A stretch of 31,918 bases of DNA, taken from assembly GCA_031409955.1 (NCBI GenBank), contig JANNYF010000299.1, forward strand, positions 1 through 31,918, given 5' to 3'. The number at the start of each line of letters is the position of its first letter. Positions within the stretch are counted from its first letter, which is position 1. The stretch is from JAFDVL01 sp031409955. Lineage in GTDB: Bacteria > Acidobacteriota > Blastocatellia > RBC074. A program made the translations under genes and the position numbers. The notes below the pieces were generated by a model that saw nothing but the letters and a program-made list of their open reading frames with translations, ran no database searches and was not told the DNA's origin. Positions 25,668 through 31,918 of the stretch are shown here, one piece after another.

Positions 25668-25904
25668 CTACGGTTTCTTCCTTCTTCGACGAACCTGCGC
25701 CGCGAGTCCTGCCAATCCCGTGCCCAATAGTAGCATCGTTGCTGGCTCCGGCACAGGCGCAGTCAAGCCCGAAGCCGAAATTGTGAAGCTATAGCTTTCA
25801 AGCAATTCACCACGAAGACCAGCACGAAGGAAGCAAAGAAAATCCAAGGAATCCCGCTCTTCCCCTCTTCGTGATCTTCCATACGCGTGTGTTCGTTTCT
25901 TCAT
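25668..25904 (-). pseudogene. Remnant of a PEP-CTERM sorted protein
   Basis: The last 28 of 78 residues are a textbook PEP-CTERM signal: VPEPATMLLLGTGLAGLAA, then RRRRKKP. Exosortase recognises this signal to process and anchor secreted proteins. The preceding YSFTISASGLTAP is a normal lead-in, but the first 35 or so residues are Arg-rich, carry no signal peptide, and coincide with CACGAAG-like repeat DNA. The secreted body of the protein is therefore missing. It is most likely the 3' end of a gene cut by repeat insertion or deletion. No exosortase gene lies in this window. Confidence 0.7.
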
Positions 25905-25945
25905 GGTTCATTTTCTTAAAGTCTATATCAGTGGACGTGTACGCA

Positions 25946-26038
25946 CTGATTCCCGATTCCTGATTCCTGATCTCTGCCCACCAAAATAAAGCATCGTTTT
26001 GGGGCGCAGGGATCAGGGATCAGGGATCGGGAATCAGG
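25946..26038. repeat. Heptad palindromic element, copy B
   Basis: An imperfect inverted repeat of about 41 nt per arm, made of GGGATCA/GGAATCA-type 7-bp units, with a central TGCCCACCAAAATAAAGC and CGTTTTGG loop. The reverse complement of copy A (6443-6520) aligns with it along the whole length, including the loop, so both are copies of one mobile or repeat family in opposite orientation. Copy B has one more heptad in its arms. Confidence 0.85.
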
Positions 26039-26085
26039 CAGAGGAGCAGTCTTTCCTGATTACTCCTGAATGCAAGGCCATTGCC

Positions 26086-26494
26086 CTACATCGTTGCGTT
26101 GCTCGGCGGTCGCCACATCAGCCAAATGTGGACACCGATGACATCAATCTCTTTGGTGATCTGAAATCCGCAGCGTTGATAGAACGGCACATTGCGCGGC
26201 TTGGCGGTTTCCAAATAACAGCCCACGCCATCCGCATCCGCCCACGCGGTGAGTTGTTGCATCAACCGTGAGCCGAACCCTAATCCTTGCCACGGCGGAT
26301 CAACGCCCAATAGTTCTAAGTAATAGTGCGGTTCTTTCGGATGATCTTTCTCCAGTGCTGTCAGCAATTTCATCCAGCGCCACGAAGCCTTTCATAATAA
26401 CAAGCATCGCCGGATCATCTTGCAGCGCACGCGCCAGCACTTCGGCTGCGATAGGGTATTTCTCACTTTGGAGCGGCAGGGCATGATTTGACAT
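26086..26494 (-). pseudogene. Disrupted GNAT-family N-acetyltransferase
   Basis: Two frames hold the two ends of one GNAT gene. The frame starting at 26494 gives the N-terminal helix (SEKYPIAAEVLARALQDDPAM) and then goes out of phase. The other frame, read from about 26396 to 26086, gives KASWRWMKLLTALEKDHP, then LELLGVDPPWQGLGFGSRLM (the acetyl-CoA binding Q/R-x-x-G-x-G/A motif) and FYQRCGFQI. Only about 136 codons are present where such proteins usually have about 190-200, so some 60 codons of the middle are lost as well as the phase. The gene is probably inactive. Heptad element copy B lies 47 nt past its end. Confidence 0.75.
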
Positions 26495-26515
26495 AACGTT
26501 TGTTGCAAACAGAGC

Positions 26516-27358
26516 CTAGCCGATAAACTCCGCTACCAGCCGATTAAGCTTCTGCGGGTTTTCCAGAAACATGAAATGCTGCCCGCCTTCGTCTGCCTCA
26601 AAGATTTCCAGCCGCGCATTGGGAATCTGGCTGGCGATCCACTCCATCGCGCGCCACGGCACGAGGCTGACACGTCCGCCGATGACCAGCGTCGGGATGT
26701 TGATGCGCGGAATGATGCTCCGCCAATCCTGATGGCAATGGTTGTAGAGCAACGTGGCAGCGTGTTTGAGTGGTAACTGCGCATTACAAGCGAGAATCCA
26801 TTGCTTCAATTCAGCGGGACAATTGGGCGTCAGCATGCTGCTGAGCAGGTTGACGCGGGCGACTTCTCCAGCTTCTCCATCTGGGCCAGCAATGGCGTTG
26901 TAAAGTTCAGTGATGACTTCGGAGGTAATAACGCCCCCAGCATTCGCCAATTCCTCCGGCGACCAGGCGGGGTTGATAGCGATGAAGGCAGCTTCGTCCA
27001 CCAAAACCAACTTGGCAAGCCGCTCGGCACCGAACAGTTCCCAATAGGCCCAGATGATGGAACAGCCCATTGACCACCCCAGCAGCGTGACGTTTTCCAG
27101 CTTGAGTTCGGTCAGGAATTCATGTACGTCTTTCGCCAGACGATGCACGCTGTAACCGTGCTCCGGTTTAGCGGAAGCGCCGTGTCCCCGCATATCAAGC
27201 GCGAGGCAACGATAGTTGGCGCTCAACGCCTGAATTTGGAACTTGTATTGCTCCGCCGTTTGCGACCAGCCAGGAATCAGGACCAATGGTACGCCGGAAC
27301 CTGCTTCGAGATAGTTGAGTTTGACCTGATCGCTGGTTACAAAAGAGTTGGTATTCAT
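26516..27358 (-). CDS. Alpha/beta hydrolase
   Basis: From the ATG at 27358 (AGGAGAATT upstream) the product has 280 residues and no signal peptide. Fold marks are VLIPGW (oxyanion loop), ALDMRGHGASAKP, the nucleophile elbow GWSMG with Ser96, and C-terminal GGQHFMF with His261. The strand-7 motif reads VIGGRVSLVPW and lacks the usual Asp; Asp121 in LVDEAAF after strand 6 could serve instead, as in some esterases. Substrate is unknown. It follows the SnoaL-like gene after 10 nt, in one operon. Hydrolase plus SnoaL-type pairs often act on small aromatic or polyketide-like esters, but that is only context. Confidence 0.88.
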   Translation of the reverse strand: MNTNSFVTSDQVKLNYLEAGSGVPLVLIPGWSQTAEQYKFQIQALSANYRCLALDMRGHGASAKPEHGYSVHRLAKDVHEFLTELKLENVTLLGWSMGCSIIWAYWELFGAERLAKLVLVDEAAFIAINPAWSPEELANAGGVITSEVITELYNAIAGPDGEAGEVARVNLLSSMLTPNCPAELKQWILACNAQLPLKHAATLLYNHCHQDWRSIIPRINIPTLVIGGRVSLVPWRAMEWIASQIPNARLEIFEADEGGQHFMFLENPQKLNRLVAEFIG

Positions 27359-27368
27359 CTGAATTCTC

Positions 27369-27791
27369 CTATGCAGGAACAACACCAAGCTGTTTCAGCA
27401 TTCCCAGCGTATCCCAGATCGAATGCTCCGCAATCATCTTGCCGTCCGCGCATTGATAGACGCTGTTGCCTATGACGTTGATGGGTTTCCCCGTGGGCGG
27501 AATCCCCTGAAAATCTCCGTTGTGCGTGCCTGTTGCGGTCCAGCGCAGAATCGCACAATCCTCAGCCGCCAATTCCTGGTCAATCGTAATCAGTAAATCC
27601 GGGAACGCTGTCAGGAGTGCTTGCATGATGGCCTGAATGCTTTCGAGGCCGGTGGCCACGCCGGTGGCTGGATCGTGCCGCACGGCATGCGCGGCGAAAA
27701 CAGTATCAAGAGCGGCGGGGTCGTGCTGATTCCACACCTCCACGTAACGACGCGCGAGAGCTTTGATTTCTTCGGTGGTATTCTGACTCAT
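27369..27791 (-). CDS. SnoaL-like ester cyclase family protein
   Basis: A 140-residue protein of the usual single-domain length, with no signal peptide. The pattern is that of SnoaL-like proteins (NTF2 fold): ALARRYVEVWNQHDPAALDTVFA at the N-terminus, HDPATGVATGLESIQAIMQALLTAFPD, and RWTATGTHNGDFQGIPPTGKPI followed by a C-terminal strand. Members include polyketide cyclases and many uncharacterised stress or catabolic proteins, so a cyclase reaction is not established here. AAAGGAAA lies upstream. It is the first gene of a two-gene operon with the alpha/beta hydrolase and is divergent from the CocE-type hydrolase, with 212 nt between them. Confidence 0.85.
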   Translation of the reverse strand: MSQNTTEEIKALARRYVEVWNQHDPAALDTVFAAHAVRHDPATGVATGLESIQAIMQALLTAFPDLLITIDQELAAEDCAILRWTATGTHNGDFQGIPPTGKPINVIGNSVYQCADGKMIAEHSIWDTLGMLKQLGVVPA

Positions 27792-28003
27792 TTTGGTTTC
27801 CTTTCAGAAATAAACTGCGGTTGCCTTGGCCGTGCTTTGTCCTGCGTTGCAAGCTGCACTACAATGCGGCGCGTTCCTAAAAACAAAGCGTAAATGTTGC
27901 TGAGGCCGACATCCTACTCAGCTTCGCGGTACTTGTCCAGAGAGGCGCAGAGAACAGCCGCCCAGAGAAATAACCAGGCGTAGTATAGAACCGGAGCATC
28001 ACA

Positions 28004-29869
28004 ATGAAACTAAACTTATTCTTGTGCAACGTAGCAATTTTGCTGGCCGTGACGCTTGTTCACGCCCAAGCTCCCGCCGTTGCTTTCGATGTCAAAGCGA
28101 CTTACGTCAAATCCGAACACCTCGTGCCGATGCGCGATGGCGTGAAGCTGTTCACGGTGGTGTACGCGCCGAAAGACACGGCGCAGCAGTATCCGCTGAT
28201 GCTCACGCGCACGCCGTACAGTGTTGGGCCGTATGGCGAAGAGTACAAAACTTCCATCGGCCCGTCTGCCGCGATGGCGCGCGAGGGGTATATTTTTGTG
28301 TATCAGGACGTGCGCGGGCGGTGGATGTCGGAAGGCGAATTCGTAGACGCGCGGCCTTACAATCCGAAGAAAAAAGGCAAGGACACGGACGAAAGCAGCG
28401 ACACCTACGACACGATTGACTGGCTGCTGAAAAACGTGCCGAACCACAACGGGCGCGTCGGGCAATGGGGCATTTCGTATCCCGGCTTTTACACTTCGAT
28501 GGGGATTATTGACGCGCATCCGGCGCTGAAAGCCGCTTCGCCACAGGCTCCGGTTGGCGATTGGTTCATTGGCGATGACTGGCATCATCACGGGGCGTTG
28601 TATTTGATTGACGCGTTCAATTTCTATGCGCGCATCGGCGTGCCGCGTCCGAAACCAACCAGCGTCGGGCCACCGAATTTCGAGCACGGAACGCCCGATG
28701 GCTACCAATTCTTTTTGGAGATGGGGCCGCTGGCCAATGCGAACAAGAAGTATTTCAAAAACGAAATCGGCTTCTGGAACGACCTGATGAAGCACGGCAC
28801 GTACGATGATTTTTGGAAAGCGCGACGCGTGATGCCGCACTTGAAGAACATCAAGACGCCGACGCTGGTGGTCGCGGGTTGGTTCGATGCCGAAGACTTG
28901 TACGGCACGCTCGAAACGTATCAGGCAATTGAAAAGCAGAATCCTGGTCAGCCCAACAAACTCGTGATGGGGCCGTGGTGTCACGGTTGCTGGTCGCGGC
29001 CTGAGTTCACGGCGCTCGGCAACATTCAATTCGGCTCGAACACGTCGCGCTGGTATCAGGAAAATGTTGAGCTGCCGTTTTTCAATTTCTATCTGAAAGA
29101 CAAAGGCACGATGAACGTCGCCGAAGCCACGATGTTCCTGACGGGCGCGAACGAATGGAAAACCTACGAGCAATGGCCTCCCAAAGGCGCGCAGGAAAAG
29201 TCGCTGTATTTGCAGGCTGGCGGCAAGCTCGCGTTTGATCCGCCTGCGGGCCAAGAAGCGGTTGACGAATACGTGAGCGATCCGAACAAGCCGGTGCCGT
29301 ACCATTCACAAATCAGCAATCGGCGCGGCTACACGACCTACAAAACCGAAGACCAACGCTTTGCAGCAATGCGCCCGGATGTGTTGGTGTATGAATCAGA
29401 CGCGCTGACCGCCGACGTAACCTTAGCCGGGCCGTTGCAAGCGGAGTTGTTTGTTTCGACGACGGGCACGGATGCCGATTGGGTGGTGAAGCTGATTGAC
29501 GTGCTGCCGAACGATACACCGAACTTCGAGCCGAACCCGAAAGAAATCCAACTCGGCGGCTATCAAATGATGGTGCGTGGCGATGTGATGCGCGGCAAGT
29601 TCCGCAACAGCTACGAAAAGCCCGAAGCGTTTGTGCCGAATAAACCAACGATGGTTTCCTTCAAGTTGCAGGATGTGCATCACCGCTTCCGCAAAGGCCA
29701 TCGCATTATGGTGCAGATTCAATCAAGTTGGTTCCCGCTCGTAGATCGCAATCCGCAGAAGTTTGTGGACATCTACAATGCGACCGAAGCCGATTTTCAG
29801 AAAGCGACGCATCGCATCTATCGGGCTGGCAACCTGCGTTCCCGCTTGGCAGTGCGTGTGTTACCTTAA
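28004..29869 (+). CDS. Secreted CocE/NonD (X-Pro dipeptidyl-peptidase S15-like) hydrolase
   Basis: The 621-residue protein has a signal peptide (1-22). The catalytic domain begins with VPMRDGVKLFTVVYAP. The nucleophile is Ser158 in GISYPG; Asp295 (GWFDAED) and His327 (GPWCHG) complete the triad. The C-terminal jelly-roll half runs to FQKATHRIYRAG, as in cocaine esterase and glutaryl-7-ACA acylase. Such enzymes cleave esters, amides or X-Pro peptides. The length is typical (about 580-650). The stop is only 4 nt before the start of a Ser/Thr kinase, so the two are probably on one transcript, which is an unexpected pairing. Confidence 0.93.
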   Translation: MKLNLFLCNVAILLAVTLVHAQAPAVAFDVKATYVKSEHLVPMRDGVKLFTVVYAPKDTAQQYPLMLTRTPYSVGPYGEEYKTSIGPSAAMAREGYIFVYQDVRGRWMSEGEFVDARPYNPKKKGKDTDESSDTYDTIDWLLKNVPNHNGRVGQWGISYPGFYTSMGIIDAHPALKAASPQAPVGDWFIGDDWHHHGALYLIDAFNFYARIGVPRPKPTSVGPPNFEHGTPDGYQFFLEMGPLANANKKYFKNEIGFWNDLMKHGTYDDFWKARRVMPHLKNIKTPTLVVAGWFDAEDLYGTLETYQAIEKQNPGQPNKLVMGPWCHGCWSRPEFTALGNIQFGSNTSRWYQENVELPFFNFYLKDKGTMNVAEATMFLTGANEWKTYEQWPPKGAQEKSLYLQAGGKLAFDPPAGQEAVDEYVSDPNKPVPYHSQISNRRGYTTYKTEDQRFAAMRPDVLVYESDALTADVTLAGPLQAELFVSTTGTDADWVVKLIDVLPNDTPNFEPNPKEIQLGGYQMMVRGDVMRGKFRNSYEKPEAFVPNKPTMVSFKLQDVHHRFRKGHRIMVQIQSSWFPLVDRNPQKFVDIYNATEADFQKATHRIYRAGNLRSRLAVRVLP

Positions 29870-29873
29870 CCGA

Positions 29874-31918
29874 ATGTCCTTACTTGGCGCTCAAATCAGC
29901 CACTACGAAATCCTGTCGCCACTTGGCAAAGGCGGAATGGGCGAGGTATATCTGGCCGCCGACACGCGGCTCGACCGCCAAGTCGCGCTCAAGGTTTTGC
30001 CCGCCGAATTCACGCAGAACGCCGAGCGCGTGCGCCGTTTTATGCAGGAAGCCAAAGCCGCCTCCGCGCTCAATCATCCCAACATCATCACCGTCTACGA
30101 CATCGGCGAGAGCGAGTCCGGGCGTTTCATCGTGATGGAACTCGTTGCAGGCCGCACGCTACGCACAGTGATCGCAGAGGACAATTCGACCGAGACATTG
30201 CTGGGGTTGGGGAGCCAGATGGCAAAGGCCCTGAGTGCCGCGCACGCCGCCGGGATCACACATCGAGATATCAAGCCGGACAACATCATGCTGCGTGACG
30301 ATGGTTACGTGAAGGTGCTGGATTTCGGCCTGGCGCGACTCTCTCCATTGCGGAATGCGGATTGCGGATTGCGGAATGAAGAGACTGAAACCTTGCTCCA
30401 AGCCGCACAGGGGGAGGTTCCAGCACCGCAGGATAATCCGCAATCCGCAATCCGCATTCCGCAATTGACGCTGCCCGGCACGATTATGGGGACGGTCGCG
30501 TATATGTCGCCCGAACAAACGCGCGGCGAAGTTGTGACTGCCGCGTCGGACATCTTCGCGCTCGGCATTGTGTTGTATGAATTGGCAACCGGACAGCATC
30601 CCTTCATTGGCGCGACGTTGTTCGCCGTAATGCAGGCGATCACGACGCAAACGCCATTCGCTCCGTCGCATTTGAACCCCGCGCTTCCGGCAGAGTTGAA
30701 TACCCTGTTGTTGCGCATGTTGGCAAAAGACGCGACGCAGCGCCCGTCAGCGGTAGCAGTCGCCACTGCGCTCGAAGCGATTGCGCGAGGGCGCGACAGC
30801 GAGACAGGAAGAATCCATTCCGCCATCCACAATCCAAACTCCGCAATCCGACACATCGTCGGGCGCGCAGCCGAACGGGCGGAATTACAGGCCGCATTTC
30901 TCTCCGGTCGCAGCAGCCTGCTGTGCGTCGCGGGCGAACCGGGCATTGGCAAAACGACATTGGTCGAAGATTGGCTGACCGAGCTATCGGAGACCCATTC
31001 CTGCGTCATCGCGCGCGGTCGTTGCTCCGAACGATTGGCAGGCACGGAAGCCTATTTGCCTTTACTCGAAGCGTTGGAATCGCTCCTCCGGTACAGTACC
31101 GCGAGCAGTAGCGAGCCACGTTCAATGCCCCAACTTATGCGCCAACTTGCGCCCACATGGTATGCGCAAGTCGCATCGCTCAGCAGTGATGACACCGAAA
31201 CGCAGAAGCTATTAGCGGACGTCAAAGCCGCCTCGCAGGAGCGGATGAAACGCGAGTTGGCAGCCTTCCTGCAAGCCGTTGCACAAGCCCAACCGCTCGT
31301 GATTTTCTTTGACGATCTGCATTGGGCGGATGTGTCTACGATTGACCTGCTCAACTTTTTGGCGGGCAAGTTCGATGCGATGCGCGTGCTGATGATCGTG
31401 ACGTATCGGCCTTCGGACATGCTGCTCAGCAAACATCCATTCTTGCAGATCAGGCCGGATTTACAGGCGCGCGGCTTGTGTCGGGAATTGCTGCTGGAGT
31501 TTTTGAATGCAACGGAGATTGCCGAATACCTCGCGCTGGAATTTCCCGGTCATCGTTTCCCGCCAGAGTTTCCCCAACTGATTCACGCGAAGACGGAAGG
31601 CAGTCCGTTGTTTATGGCCGATCTGGTGCGCTACCTGCGCGACCGCAGCGTGATTGCGCAAACAAGTGGCGCATGGACGCTGGCGCAAACCTTGCCCGAC
31701 ATCGAACGCGAATTGCCGGAATCGGTGCGCGGGATGATCGAACGCAAGATTGCGCAGCTCAGCGAAGAAGATCGCAAGCTGCTGACCGCCGCGAGTGTGC
31801 AAGGCTCTGAGTTCGATTCGGCAGTCGTGGCGCAGGTGCTGAATCTTGAGGCGGATGAAGTTGAAGAGCGATTGGAAAAGCTGGAACGGGTGTTTGCGTT
31901 TGTGAAGCTGACGAGTGA
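29874..31918 (+). CDS. Ser/Thr protein kinase fused to an AAA/NB-type ATPase (3' end outside window)
   Basis: The frame is open from the ATG at 29874 to the window end (681 codons, incomplete). Residues 11-300 are a Hanks-type kinase: GKGGMGEV (18-25), Lys40, HRDIKPDN (130-137), DFG (150-152) and SPEQ (212-215). A linker is followed by an ATPase domain with Walker A GEPGIGKTT (354-362) and Walker B LVIFFDD (475-481), as in PknK-like regulators; TPR repeats usually follow. It likely phosphorylates itself or regulators in response to a signal sensed by the C-terminal part. The activation loop carries a 39-residue insertion (159-197) encoded by a palindromic heptad repeat, and the linker carries a second piece (313-326). 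All catalytic motifs are intact. Confidence 0.93.
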   Translation, partial: MSLLGAQISHYEILSPLGKGGMGEVYLAADTRLDRQVALKVLPAEFTQNAERVRRFMQEAKAASALNHPNIITVYDIGESESGRFIVMELVAGRTLRTVIAEDNSTETLLGLGSQMAKALSAAHAAGITHRDIKPDNIMLRDDGYVKVLDFGLARLSPLRNADCGLRNEETETLLQAAQGEVPAPQDNPQSAIRIPQLTLPGTIMGTVAYMSPEQTRGEVVTAASDIFALGIVLYELATGQHPFIGATLFAVMQAITTQTPFAPSHLNPALPAELNTLLLRMLAKDATQRPSAVAVATALEAIARGRDSETGRIHSAIHNPNSAIRHIVGRAAERAELQAAFLSGRSSLLCVAGEPGIGKTTLVEDWLTELSETHSCVIARGRCSERLAGTEAYLPLLEALESLLRYSTASSSEPRSMPQLMRQLAPTWYAQVASLSSDDTETQKLLADVKAASQERMKRELAAFLQAVAQAQPLVIFFDDLHWADVSTIDLLNFLAGKFDAMRVLMIVTYRPSDMLLSKHPFLQIRPDLQARGLCRELLLEFLNATEIAEYLALEFPGHRFPPEFPQLIHAKTEGSPLFMADLVRYLRDRSVIAQTSGAWTLAQTLPDIERELPESVRGMIERKIAQLSEEDRKLLTAASVQGSEFDSAVVAQVLNLEADEVEERLEKLERVFAFVKLTS
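30348..30464. repeat. Heptad palindromic element inside the kinase gene
   Basis: Positions 30348-30377 (units TTGCGGAATGCGGATT and so on, period 7) and 30435-30464 are inverted copies over 30 bp with one mismatch, separated by 57 nt. The element bounded by the arms is exactly 117 bp, or 39 codons, and keeps the reading frame. It encodes RNADCGLRN on one side and NPQSAIRIPQ on the other, between DFG and SPEQ of the kinase. Confidence 0.88.
30810..30851. repeat. Half heptad element in the kinase linker
   Basis: Six 7-bp units of the AATCCGC type (42 bp, 14 codons) encode RIHSAIHNPNSAIR. They resemble the right arm of the element at 30435-30464. No partner arm is nearby, so it is a half or decayed element. 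Confidence 0.7.

Noticed and set aside
28016..29305. 429-codon open frame on the minus strand
   Set aside because: Complete antisense shadow of the CocE/NonD gene; Arg/His-rich composition typical of a reverse frame.
30305..31045. 246-codon open frame on the minus strand
   Set aside because: Antisense to the kinase gene, and part of its length arises from the heptad repeat. No motif was found.

Overview
The window looks like a chromosomal segment of an Acidobacteriota-type soil bacterium, possibly class Blastocatellia. This is inferred from gene content and not tested. Pointers are a Ser/Thr kinase fused to an AAA ATPase, PQQ-type propellers with c-type cytochromes, Tat-exported metabolic enzymes, a PEP-CTERM remnant, subtilases with ALADG tails, moderate-to-high GC, and many palindromic repeats between genes. 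No tRNA, rRNA, CRISPR array, integrase or IS transposase was seen.

Region 1 (1-6.4 kb, minus strand) reads as a sugar-modification operon: a cupin/phosphomannose-isomerase-like protein, a TIM-barrel sugar isomerase/epimerase, a Gfo/Idh/MocA oxidoreductase and a DUF1080 (3-keto-disaccharide hydrolase family) protein, closed by a hairpin terminator. A complete type II restriction-modification pair sits in its middle. The nuclease is an Eco29kI-family GIY-YIG enzyme whose six catalytic residues fall at the same residue numbers as in Eco29kI. Its C5-methyltransferase partner overlaps the next sugar gene by ATGA. The pair is more AT-rich than its neighbours, and a by-eye scan found no CCGCGG, the expected target, anywhere in the window.

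Region 2 (6.4-11.3 kb, minus strand) holds two paralogous secreted PQQ-like beta-propeller proteins, a short cytochrome c fused to a helix-hairpin-helix domain, and an SGNH-fold protein lacking its catalytic Ser and His. Region 3 (11.8-15.2 kb, plus strand) has a di-heme cytochrome c peroxidase lipoprotein, a YdjC/ChbG-type deacetylase and a Tat-exported D-threonine aldolase-like PLP enzyme.

Region 4 (15.2-21.9 kb, minus strand) is a tandem array of three secreted subtilases. Each ends in hexapeptide repeats (IALADG in two, ILGDG-type in one), carries a matching 34-nt block 76-77 nt upstream of its start codon, and has a similar GCCAGG/CCTGGC terminator. Region 5 (22-27.8 kb) is mixed: a MaoC-like protein, a GlcG/HbpS-type protein coupled to an enolase-superfamily enzyme, a TPR protein with a terminal heme motif, a PEP-CTERM remnant, a broken GNAT gene, an alpha/beta hydrolase and a SnoaL-like protein. 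Region 6 (28.0 kb to the end, plus strand) has a CocE/NonD hydrolase followed after 4 nt by a kinase-ATPase that runs off the window.

The most unusual layer is repeats. At least seven intergenic loci are inverted pairs of arms; in several of them each arm can also fold alone, as in REP/BIME elements. Three elements are built from 7-bp units. One of these, 117 bp (39 codons), lies in frame in the activation loop of the kinase.
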